Source: Natronococcus sp. CG52 (lineage in GTDB: Archaea > Halobacteriota > Halobacteria > Halobacteriales > Natrialbaceae). From it: 64,000 nt of DNA. This document shows, piece by piece, positions 26,434 through 33,763 of this stretch (positions are counted from its first letter, which is position 1; every line of letters starts with the position of its first letter). The stretch is taken from positions 62,001-126,000 of the forward strand of contig NZ_CP099393.1 of NCBI RefSeq assembly GCF_023913515.1, written 5' to 3'. Both the position numbers and the translations under genes were made by a program. The notes below the pieces were generated by a model. The model was not told the origin of the DNA and did no database searches. It saw only the letters and a list, made by a program, of their open reading frames with translations.

Positions 26434-27305
26434 ATCGACATCACCTCGTGGGTCAGGTTTCCTGGCTCGGGCGGGTTGGGTCCCTCGAGCCCGACGTCTT
26501 GTTCCAGATGCCGTGCGATTTGATCGAACTGCGCGAGCGTTTCGATCTCGTAGTCGCGTTGTCGGTCGCGGAATTCGCGGACGTACTTGAACGCCGAACA
26601 TTGTTTCATCCAGCACCCTTCCATTAGGGAGGCTCGCTCGCCGATGATTTCTGGGACCGGATACTCGATTTCGTCGAGGATCTGCCGTTGATCCCGCGTA
26701 TTCTTGAACCCGATCGGGATGGCCGCGAGGACGCCGACTTCGACCTCCAACTGATCCTCGAGGCCGGCGACGAGCGATTCTAACCCTTCGACTGCCGCTC
26801 GACCTTTGGCAGTGGGTTCGACAGGAATTGCCAACGATCGAGTTGCGTGGATGGCGTTGTAGAGGTGTGGCCCCTCAGTCGCTGGTGGGTCACAGATGAG
26901 GACGTCGTATTTTTCAGGGACACCTGCTTCGCGGAGTACTCGAAGGAGCTGTGCGTGCATCCCGAACGCTTCTCCCATTGCTTCCGCTTGTTCTTTCTCC
27001 CGCCGAAGGTACTCTGCGAGATCGGAGAGCATGTTGTGTTCAGGAACGATGTCGACGCCCTCGGCAGACCGGACGAGATCATCGAAATCACCTTTCGGAC
27101 GCCGGATCATGTGACGGACGATGTTGTCGACAGGTTCCGTTCGCTGATCGTCCACGCCAAATAGTCGGGAAAGATTCCCGTCCTGTGGGTCGAGCGGAAC
27201 GACAAGTGGTTTTAGTCCCGCGCGTGCGTGCGCGACGGCCAGATTCGCTGCTGTGGAGGTCTTTCCGACTCCTCCGGCTTCACTATACGTCGAGTACGCT
27301 AACAT
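26430..27305 (-). CDS. parA: ParA-type partition ATPase
   Basis: The 291-residue protein starts MLAYSTYSEAGGVGKTS, with a deviant Walker A ending GGVGKT (K15). It then has PLDPQDGNLSRLFG (A' box) and DVLICDPPATEGPHLYNAI (Walker B), all typical of ParA/Soj ATPases. Another ATG eight codons upstream (27329) is possible. ParA forms ATP-dependent assemblies on DNA to distribute plasmid copies. Directly upstream is a 13-bp-phased array of TGAACA units, probably its operator and centromere. It is transcribed away from orc1 and tfb, 1.6 kb from tfb's start. Confidence 0.9.
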   Translation of the reverse strand: MLAYSTYSEAGGVGKTSTAANLAVAHARAGLKPLVVPLDPQDGNLSRLFGVDDQRTEPVDNIVRHMIRRPKGDFDDLVRSAEGVDIVPEHNMLSDLAEYLRREKEQAEAMGEAFGMHAQLLRVLREAGVPEKYDVLICDPPATEGPHLYNAIHATRSLAIPVEPTAKGRAAVEGLESLVAGLEDQLEVEVGVLAAIPIGFKNTRDQRQILDEIEYPVPEIIGERASLMEGCWMKQCSAFKYVREFRDRQRDYEIETLAQFDQIARHLEQDVGLEGPNPPEPGNLTHEVMSI

Positions 27306-27380
27306 ACTCTCTTCATGAAACCCATTCATCTTGAAAGTACGTCAGACACATTCATGTCTTCAGACCGTTTTTTGACACAA

Positions 27381-27590
27381 TGAACAATATTAATGAACAC
27401 AACCACTGAACACACCTAATGAACACAACTACTAAATGCGACAGATGAATGCGATGAATGAACACAATTGCTGGATGGTGGGCAACAACTCTATCCAATG
27501 ATGGTGTGATGGCCGTGTTTTCGCTATTCTCCCTAACCACATGGATAATGTTCAAGAAAGAACTTCATGAGTGAACACAGTGAATGAACA
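27381..27590 (+). repeat. 13-bp-phased TGAACA array upstream of parA (operator/centromere candidate)
   Basis: Exact TGAACA units occur at 27381, 27394, 27407, 27420, 27459, 27572 and 27585. The first four are 13 bases apart, 27459 is three further steps of 13, and the last pair is again 13 apart. Degenerate units (TAAATG, TGAATG) occupy the missing phases 27433 and 27446. The consensus is TGAACACAMCTAA. Spacing of 13 bases does not match a helical turn of 10.5, so adjacent sites face different sides of the DNA. The 20699-20730 array shares unit and phase. Confidence 0.8.
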
Positions 27591-27950
27591 TTATCTGTTG
27601 CCTGCTGGAGCTACAATATCGTCGGGCGTAAAGAGGGAAACATCGTCCCTGTCCGCGGCTACTCGCTGTAAATCGTCAAAAAACCCGGACCGACAGAAAC
27701 AGCAGTAGTGATACTCGAGGCCGGTCCCGTTCGGAGGTGACCACTGAATTTGTGCAGCGCTGCGCTCGAGATCGACATCCTTCCACCGCAGCCCGTTCCG
27801 GCAGTCGTCTCGAGGATCACTGAGGACTTCGCTGTCACGAACCCAGAGTACGCGAGGACGTACACGAGTGTGCGATCGCGGAGTTCCTCGAGCGCATCGA
27901 ACTTCTTCTCGTCGACGGCCTCGTACACGCGTTGATCTAGTCGAATCAGC
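27591..27950 (-). pseudogene. Composite remnant: tyrosine recombinase piece joined to an archaeal-ATPase C-terminus
   Basis: Reading down from 27950, LIRLDQRVYEAVDEKKFDALEELRDRTLVYVLAYSG is the start of an integrase catalytic domain. After a frameshift it continues EVLSDPRDDCRNGLRWKDVDLE. At about 27760 the similarity switches: IQWSPPNGTG...YHYCCFCRSGFFDDLQRVAADRDD resembles the C-terminal tail of the DUF234-type ATPase at 62-63.4 kb (FSRSGFTQAVEDAAEERDN). The frame ends at 27591. Two unrelated gene fragments are thus fused by recombination. Bases 27774-27835 also recur at 56401-56462. Confidence 0.65.
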
Positions 27951-28004
27951 TATGCGCCTGGTATTGATTCGACACGATGGTTGTGAACGAAGAAAATTTA
28001 TGAT

Positions 28005-28691
28005 TCAGTCGTGGGCGTTCAAGCCAAAATATTCTCGGAGCATATCATCGGTTTCCTGCCGATTTGGAGACAAGGGTAACGGCGACTCCCAGAGAAAAAC
28101 GCCGCCATCCCCACGGTCGTCGACACGCCACGCCGGCGCATGCAGTAGCCGTTCTCGACCAATCTGTTCGGCCATGCGAGGTCCGAATCCGTTCACCCAG
28201 TATAGTTCCTCCAGCCGGCCGGCTTCGATCCCCTCAGCAGAGAGGGGTGACTCGTCGAGATACATGTTCCCGCAGACGTAGCTCGGGGAAAGATACTCGT
28301 ACAGCTCGAGTACAAACTCGTGAATGAGTGCCGGTTGCTCGTTGCGCCACGGTTTCACATACCACTCATCGATTGAGAGCGAAAGATTCGGCATAGTCGG
28401 ACGGTGGGCCGACTGTCCGTTCACATGGATCCCTACATTTAGATCGTCGTACCATAACCATACTGTGCCACCAATTGCTCGAGTAAGACCGTCGATTGCC
28501 TCGTTAATCGACGAATCGTACCGAATTCCATCGGTTTCTTCAGTGGTATAGCCGAACTGGTTCGTTCGTTCGCTTTCTGGTGGCGATCGGGAACAGCCCA
28601 GTTCATCGAAACAGAATCGGAGGACGTTTTCGATACTGCGAGCATCCATCTCCTCTTCGAGCAGATACGGAATCGATAGAAACTCACTCAT
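28005..28691 (-). CDS. Conserved-looking hypothetical protein, last gene of a coupled trio
   Basis: The 228-residue acidic protein has no motif I recognise. It is soluble, lacks a signal peptide and has a well-ordered mix of predicted helix and strand, including LTRAIGGTVWLWYDDLNVGIHVNG and WVNGFGPRMAEQIGRERLLHAPAWRVD. Its ATG lies eight bases inside the upstream 59-codon gene, so translation is coupled. Proteins of this size and style in overlapping gene trios are often immunity or defence accessories, but nothing here proves that. It sits between plasmid partition remnants and a MITE. Confidence 0.65.
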   Translation of the reverse strand: MSEFLSIPYLLEEEMDARSIENVLRFCFDELGCSRSPPESERTNQFGYTTEETDGIRYDSSINEAIDGLTRAIGGTVWLWYDDLNVGIHVNGQSAHRPTMPNLSLSIDEWYVKPWRNEQPALIHEFVLELYEYLSPSYVCGNMYLDESPLSAEGIEAGRLEELYWVNGFGPRMAEQIGRERLLHAPAWRVDDRGDGGVFLWESPLPLSPNRQETDDMLREYFGLNAHD

Positions 28692-28863
28692 TGTAAATCC
28701 CTACCTCAATATCGTTAGACTCGAGCATCTGTCTGATATCGGAGTTCAGTTCTTCGAGTCGATCAACCGAATCGGCACCTGCGTATTCTGAGTTTAGTTT
28801 CACCAAGTCCTCGTGAAACGTTTCTGCACAGTCGAGGATCGCTGTGATTGCTGCTTGTTTCAT
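28684..28863 (-). CDS. Small helical protein, 59 residues
   Basis: The frame starts ATG at 28863 (MKQAAITAILDCAETFHED) and ends at 28684 (IEVGIYNE). It shares one base with the stop of the gene upstream (TAATG) and overlaps the next gene by eight bases, so all three are translated as one unit. The predicted structure is two acidic helices. The overlaps on both sides are the main evidence that it is a real gene. Function unknown. Confidence 0.6.
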   Translation of the reverse strand: MKQAAITAILDCAETFHEDLVKLNSEYAGADSVDRLEELNSDIRQMLESNDIEVGIYNE

Positions 28864-29234
28864 TACGAGTGCTTTACCTTCCCCCTGATTAATTGATTAG
28901 CTGTAATACCCGATTTCCGACAGTAGTGGCCGATCCCGATTACATCGTTCGATTCTGACCGTAGCGCAACGTACGCTGGTCCACCGCTCGCGGTAACGAT
29001 GTAATTCTCGTTTTGTTGGATGAATTCAACTGCATTACACAGATGGGCGATCAGATCGTAGATATAGCCCGAAATTGGAAGTGTGTCCGGTCCCCCTGCA
29101 ATAGATGCGCTATCGACCGATATTGCTAACGAGCCCCGAGGATTAGTGGTGCTATCTTCGATTATCTGTTGACGATACTCGTGTTCGCGGACAATCTTTA
29201 TCGATATATCAGTATGGATCACATTATCGCTCAT
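28863..29234 (-). CDS. Hypothetical protein, first complete gene of the coupled trio
   Basis: The 123-residue protein carries no domain that I can name. It has alternating strands (HTDISIKIVREHEYRQQI, SLAISVDSASIAGG, ENYIVTASGGPAYVALRSES) and no membrane segment. Its stop overlaps the ATG of the 59-residue gene. Composition is less acidic than the housekeeping genes in the window, suggesting acquired DNA. Upstream (29363-29512) is the 3' end of another gene cut by a MITE. Confidence 0.6.
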   Translation of the reverse strand: MSDNVIHTDISIKIVREHEYRQQIIEDSTTNPRGSLAISVDSASIAGGPDTLPISGYIYDLIAHLCNAVEFIQQNENYIVTASGGPAYVALRSESNDVIGIGHYCRKSGITANQLIRGKVKHS

Positions 29235-29362
29235 CTACCCACCCACCGTTTCCATCATTTAGCTCTGGATTCCACTGACGAACGCCGGGTCCATCTTCTG
29301 GAAGGGAATATATCTTATAATTGAGTTAAATATGCTTACTTCCCATATTAAAATTTGAACAA

Positions 29363-29512
29363 TTATGTCTCTTCTGCTTTTGACAATAATTCGATGAATT
29401 CTTGGTAATTGTCGTCAAATCTGATTTCTTCGATTTCATCGAAACTGGATTGTACACTGCGACTGGCACGTATTATTTCATCCATTACTGATTCCTTTTT
29501 GACTGGCTCTGT
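29363..29512 (-). pseudogene. 3' fragment of a gene cut by the MITE at 29505
   Basis: The open frame reads EPVKKESVMDEIIRAS...EEIRFDDNYQEFIELLSKAEET and stops at 29363. It stays open right into the MITE's terminal repeat, so the 40-residue version from the ATG at 29485 may be all that remains of a longer gene. No family is recognized. Confidence 0.4.
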
Positions 29513-29970
29513 TAAAACCCTTGATCAGTGATAGGTTCTAACGGTCGTGCTGAATAGATAGCGCGATTGTGGCACGAGCAGTAGTCGCTCAGCGTGGAGG
29601 ACGGTGGTTCGTAGAACGGCAGTATTATCTCTGAATACAGCGAAATACCGCTCAATGGCTTCCGTGAACGGTGAGGAGGAGTCCCAGCGAGACGCAGGTG
29701 TAGGGATGTCGATTGGACTTGTACTCGGCGTCGCTATTGGTATTACGATGAATGAATTGGCTATCGGTATTGCGCTCGGAATCATACTCGGTGCGAGCCT
29801 CGAAGCTGGCTGGCCTTGAAAACGACTGTCGTAGTTCATTCATCGTTCACTACGTTCTTTGTCAGCTAGTTCAGAATTTGCGGGCCGAAATAGTGGTATT
29901 GGCCGTTCAACAGTGATCCTCTGTATTCAACACGCGCTTCATATCAATCTTTGAGGGTTTCAACAGAGCC
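29505..29970. mobile_element. 466-bp MITE (non-autonomous IS5-type derivative) with a passenger gene
   Basis: The ends are inverted repeats: GGCTCTGTTAAAACCC at 29505-29520 against the reverse of GAGGGTTTCAACAGAGCC at 29953-29970. Subterminal GTGCTGAATA and TATTCAACAC blocks are also inverted relative to each other. The same ends occur at the IS5-type transposase remnant (39013-39028), at a mini-element (39533-39616), and partly near 61845-61880. No transposase is present; one small membrane-protein gene lies inside. Confidence 0.75.
29655..29819 (+). CDS. Small glycine-zipper membrane protein carried by the MITE
   Basis: The 54-residue frame from the ATG at 29655 has a charged start (MASVNGEEESQRDAG) and then two hydrophobic segments rich in small residues (IGLVLGVAIGITM; IAIGIALGIILGASL) ending in GWP. 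Glycine every fourth position suggests helix packing. An earlier in-frame start at 29604 would add basic residues and is less likely. Proteins of this sort are common in haloarchaea. Its location inside a MITE means it can be dispersed as cargo. Confidence 0.6.
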   Translation: MASVNGEEESQRDAGVGMSIGLVLGVAIGITMNELAIGIALGIILGASLEAGWP

Positions 29971-30045
29971 GTTTGTCTCAATCTTCCGCTGTCGCAGTCC
30001 CAACTCACTCCGGTAAAATTCCTGACTTAAAAACCAAACAAAACG

Positions 30046-31809
30046 TCATTCAATTGTAAATTCAGCGTCGACAGTATATGTACTGTCGCCGTCGAGAGTC
30101 TCCGTTGCGACATAATCGCCAGCGTCTGGATTCGTCATGCCGTCAATCTCAACGCGGACCTCTCCTTCGACCGATGTATTGTATCTCCCGTCGAGATCGA
30201 ATGTATCGGTGTTGCCGCCGTAGGTATCGGAGTTTATCCGGATTTCATCGACGGTTCCATCGCCATCACGGTCCATGAAAACAGAGACGTCATCCTGCGT
30301 GAGACCGTCGAGACTCGTTTCAGAGGGGTAGTCGACAGTGATCGTATCGACTTCGCCACTAAAGTCGTCTGATGGATTTGAGAGCGTCCAGGTATGGTAT
30401 GATGATGAGTCAGCAGTATTAGGATTGGCGTCAATGACGTCCGTTCCGGCGCTGCTGTCGCCATCGTAAGCAGACCAGAGCTCAAAGTCGGCAGTGTTCA
30501 GATTCGTTGTACGCAGGAGTTTTCGGTTGTCACCAACGTGATTCGTATCATCCCGAACGTCATCATCGTTGAGTCGGAGATCCGTACCAAGATCAGCCGC
30601 AAGGGTATCGAGATTGGCGCGTTCCTCAGCGGTCTCACTTCCACTCCCCATCAGGAGTACGACGCCACCATTGTCGATGAAGTGCTGCACTTCTGTGACT
30701 TCGTCTGCAGTCCAACTATCGGGACTACATGATGCAACGAGTGCTCGAGCCTCAGAGAGGCTGTATCCGTTCCCGTTGCCATAGGTATTGATACTGTGGA
30801 GTTCGATGCCGACACCTTCGAGGAAGCGCTGGTAGAAGGCAGTATCTTCGGCGGAAATAACGTTATCTTGGTTGAAAGTATGATGCCCACCGTCGACCAA
30901 TATCGGGCCAGATGGATCCGTATTGTCGTGCAAGTGGTCGATCAGGTTTGTGACAAACACAAAGTGATCTAGATCGGCGGATTCCTCCTCCCAGAGTTCG
31001 TTGATCGAGCAGCCACCAAAGTACGCGATATTAGCCACTTCGTCAACACCAACCAGCGGGATGGTTCCGCTATCGTAGTTAACCGTACTGCTCCATGTAT
31101 TCTCTTGGACCGCTTCTGGCTCTGCCCAGACCGGTACCCGCGAGCTGGAGATTTTGCCACTGGTCGTCTTGATACTCGATGTATGCGGGTGAAAGGTTTC
31201 GTCGACAGCAGTGTTTCGCCACTCTGGAACCTGCCCATCAGCAGCTACCCAGAGACCACGCCCATTCGCTCGAGCACGCTCTTGTGCATCTAAGTATTCG
31301 TCAGTATTGCTCATACTCCCGGCGTATAGCCGAGCATACCCTTCCTCGAGGGTCAGCTTGTTATAGACGGTGTCATACGTTCCATCGCCATCTCGGTCAT
31401 ACCTGATCTTGGCGAGTAGTCTGCCGTATTGGTCAATTTCATCCGATTCACAGTCCAGCATGACTTGACACTGCGTCCCGACTGGAAGTTCGTCTTCAGC
31501 AAAGGTCGTCGCCTTGTTTCCCCACTCTTCAAGATGGGTTTTGTCCTCTATGAACTCCCATTCTTCCGTCTTTTCATAATATGTGTTCCCAGTCTTCTCG
31601 GGTGTGTCGTGCCCCAGAGTGCGGACATTGTACTCCGTATCGTTGTTGTACACGTAGATGTCGAACGTATCACCATCGATGGTGTCGACGATCTCAGCCA
31701 CGTGCCAGACCCCACAGTCGAGTCTCGAGTCAGCGGCGAGGACAGATTCCGACGATGATGCTAATCCAACGGCAGCGACAAACGACCGTAAGAAGCCACG
31801 TCTTTTCAT
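30046..31809 (-). CDS. Tat-exported SNase-like nuclease with a C-terminal accessory region
   Basis: The 587-residue protein begins MKRRGFLRSFVAAVG, a Tat signal. Residues about 38-195 form a staphylococcal-nuclease-like (thermonuclease) domain: IVDTIDGDTFDIYV, NVRTLGHDTPEKTG, DQYGRLLAKIRYDRDGDG and ARANGRGLWV. A second domain (about 250-410; ILVDGGHHTFNQDN, LSEARALVASCSP, GGVVLLMGSGSE) resembles GATase-like or DUF4350-type folds that often bind or sense ligands. The final 150 residues are beta-rich with DRDGDGTVDEI, a calcium-loop motif. It would cut extracellular nucleic acid. It stands alone; flanking DNA is MITE and small zinc genes. Confidence 0.82.
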   Translation of the reverse strand: MKRRGFLRSFVAAVGLASSSESVLAADSRLDCGVWHVAEIVDTIDGDTFDIYVYNNDTEYNVRTLGHDTPEKTGNTYYEKTEEWEFIEDKTHLEEWGNKATTFAEDELPVGTQCQVMLDCESDEIDQYGRLLAKIRYDRDGDGTYDTVYNKLTLEEGYARLYAGSMSNTDEYLDAQERARANGRGLWVAADGQVPEWRNTAVDETFHPHTSSIKTTSGKISSSRVPVWAEPEAVQENTWSSTVNYDSGTIPLVGVDEVANIAYFGGCSINELWEEESADLDHFVFVTNLIDHLHDNTDPSGPILVDGGHHTFNQDNVISAEDTAFYQRFLEGVGIELHSINTYGNGNGYSLSEARALVASCSPDSWTADEVTEVQHFIDNGGVVLLMGSGSETAEERANLDTLAADLGTDLRLNDDDVRDDTNHVGDNRKLLRTTNLNTADFELWSAYDGDSSAGTDVIDANPNTADSSSYHTWTLSNPSDDFSGEVDTITVDYPSETSLDGLTQDDVSVFMDRDGDGTVDEIRINSDTYGGNTDTFDLDGRYNTSVEGEVRVEIDGMTNPDAGDYVATETLDGDSTYTVDAEFTIE

Positions 31810-31937
31810 CTATACAGATAGTGTTTGGATGATATTATATGAAATTTATTGATATTAAGTAACATATTCATAGAAAATGTAGTCCGATATGCAGATAGAG
31901 GACCCTCTGAGCACTCCACTAGTTGAGTGCAGCGAAC

Positions 31938-32060
31938 TCAGTAGATGACTCTCGGCTGATCGTCGGTCTCGTAGACCGGGCACGCGCCACGATACCGGGC
32001 GTGGATGAACGGCGTCGAGGTCGGCTGGTTGCGTGAGTAGTTCGACGGGTTGACGGTCAT
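31938..32060 (-). CDS. Small protein, 40 residues, coupled to a zinc-ribbon gene
   Basis: The frame from the ATG at 32060 reads MTVNPSNYSRNQPTSTPF then RYRGACPVYETDDQPRVIY. It overlaps the stop of the upstream zinc-ribbon gene by four bases (ATGA), which is the main support. No motif or function recognised. Confidence 0.5.
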   Translation of the reverse strand: MTVNPSNYSRNQPTSTPFIHARYRGACPVYETDDQPRVIY

Positions 32061-32203
32061 CGTTCACCCCCGGCGTAGACCTGGGTTTGGTCGAGTTTTC
32101 CGCAGCGCATACACTCGAGGCCGCGGACAGTCTTCCAGACCCGCATCGTACAGGATCGACACTCAAATTCAGTGAACTCGTGATCGAACGTCTGTCCGCT
32201 CAT
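32057..32203 (-). CDS. Zinc-ribbon micro-protein, 48 residues
   Basis: The frame starts at 32203 (MSGQTFDHEFTEFECRSC). It has two CxxC knuckles, CRSC (residues 15-18) and CMRCG (32-36), enough to bind one zinc, and ends LDQTQVYAGGER. It overlaps the next 40-residue gene by ATGA. Such short zinc proteins are abundant on haloarchaeal plasmids and viruses and are thought to contact nucleic acid or protein. Confidence 0.6.
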   Translation of the reverse strand: MSGQTFDHEFTEFECRSCTMRVWKTVRGLECMRCGKLDQTQVYAGGER

Positions 32204-32433
32204 CGGTCTGTCTTCTCGGATGTGAGTTCGAGTTAGGCGGCGGTTCGCGAGGTGTGGGTGTTGTCGTCGTCTCGAGTTTCGGCGTCACGGAGTTCGGCCA
32301 GTATTCGGCACCTCCGTTACGCTCTTCTTGTCGAACACGCCGAACATCTTCAATTATGGATAGTTCTCTATAGTTCGATAGAGAGATCCTAGAAGCCTTC
32401 AAGCGACTCTCAGACCACATACCATGTGTCTCA

Positions 32434-32592
32434 ATGACACCCCAAATACAAGAGTTCCCGCGAACCGTCGCAATTTGTGCTGACTGCGGAACGGCATTTG
32501 CCGCACGAGAAGCGCCGGACGGAACGCTTTTCCCGATCGGTACCTCGGGACCGTGCCCGTGTGGGTGTGACGAATTTAGTCCATTCAGTTGA
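32434..32592 (+). CDS. Zinc-finger micro-protein, 52 residues
   Basis: The frame from the ATG at 32434 reads MTPQIQEFPRTVAICADCGT...PIGTSGPCPCGCDEFSPFS. CADC (residues 15-18) and CPCGC (43-47) make a plausible zinc site. It lies on the strand opposite the nearby zinc-ribbon pair, with about 230 bases between them that may carry both promoters. Function unknown; coding status rests on the cysteine pattern and start context. Confidence 0.5.
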   Translation: MTPQIQEFPRTVAICADCGTAFAAREAPDGTLFPIGTSGPCPCGCDEFSPFS

Positions 32593-32924
32593 TCGGCCTC
32601 GCCGGTGCAAGAATTCATTCCACCGTCGGTCACGATCTCCCGGCCGCCGGGCCGCGTCGCCGCCACCTACGGTGGCCGGACGTCGACCGCGTCAGCCTCG
32701 AGCGTCTCGTCTCGAGTCCGAGTCGGGACTGAATCTCGCTCGTCTCGAGTGGGAGCGGGTCGTCAGTGAGCTCGGCTTTGCGAGCGACGATCGCTTCGGG
32801 AGGTTGCGCTTGATGCTCCCGAATGGATCTGTGTGACGACCGCACGGTAGGCCTCGAGTAATTCCAGGTCACGAACCCCTCGAATGCAGGCCATCGCGAA
32901 CAGTTCGTTCGATTGTTGTTTCCG
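32593..32924. other. Gap without a supported gene
   Basis: Frames on both strands are Arg-rich shadows with no motif. The GC-rich palindromic-looking stretch CGGCCGCCGGGCCG near 32641 is the only notable feature. Confidence 0.35.
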
Positions 32925-33160
32925 CTGGACGTGTTGTCGGTGTTGTACTCGTCAATCTCGAGATCCTGGCACTCAAGGCCGCTGTGCGCGTGCTTGACGG
33001 GTTCCCGCCCCGGGTAGTCTAAGAAGGGCTTTCCTCTCCGCAGTGGCGACAGAGCCACACTTCGACGTTTGACAGAGCGTGCTCGTGGACGCTCCCTTCT
33101 TGCTCTCAACCGGAAATGCCCAGCAGTTGTTCGACGATATCGACCTGTCGGCCAACACAA
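32925..33160 (-). pseudogene. Decayed zinc-motif protein gene
   Basis: Two frames join into one plausible protein. VDIVEQLLGISG, an in-frame stop, then EQEGSVHEHALSNVEVWLCRHCGEES; after a one-base shift near 33020 it continues FLDYPGREPVKHAHSGLECQDLEIDEYNTDN. The CRHCG and later LEC suggest a zinc-binding domain. A stop codon and a frameshift within 80 codons mark it as dead. No family name can be given. Confidence 0.5.
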
Positions 33161-33763
33161 CTGGTCTAACTACTATTCCCGTTGAGATCCCAAGAGATCG
33201 TCATCTTAGACTTAAAGAGCCGTAGGTATGGCCGTCGCTGTGGGTATCTCAGTCGGGAGAACGGATATACTCCCAAGCAACGGGATTAATTCCACCAAAA
33301 TAAGCGAGATGAGGGTCTAATTACTAGCAGTTGTCTTCAGACTCAGGTTCGGGTTCCTCGCTCCCCTCATCGGCGTCGTCGACTTCTTCGCTGTCCTCCT
33401 CGGTGTTGTCGCCGTCGGCGGCGGATTCCTCCTCGCGTTCATCACTATCGTCGTTAACCTCTTCGCTTTCTACGAAGATAACGCGATTGAGGCGGTGCTG
33501 TCTAGCGATCCTACAGAGCAAAATATAGTATATTAGAGAAGTAGCTTCTTCGGCCTTATTTTTTATTAGAATATGTATAATATATTATTACCACCCTAAT
33601 ATTCATAGACTGTTTTCAGGAGTAAAATATATATTCGGTTGGTGTACAGTATGCTTCATGTAATCTGTACATAAGAAAGAGCCTAAATTGAATGGAGTAG
33701 CTAGTATAGGTTTACTCGCTAGTGGTGGGTAAGCCGAACAGTAATCACTGCGAAAACTAATAA
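33161..33763. other. Upstream region of the subtilase with a diverged repeat and an acidic frame
   Basis: A minus-strand frame (33521-33324) encodes LCRIARQHRLNRVIFVESEEV followed by about 40 residues almost entirely Glu/Asp/Ser. It lacks an obvious start context and is probably a 3' remnant. Bases 33458-33555 are repeated, diverged, at 60541-60645. From 33540 to 33763 the sequence is strikingly A/T-rich (TATTTTTTATTAG; ATATATTATTACC) and likely holds the subtilase promoter. Confidence 0.45.
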
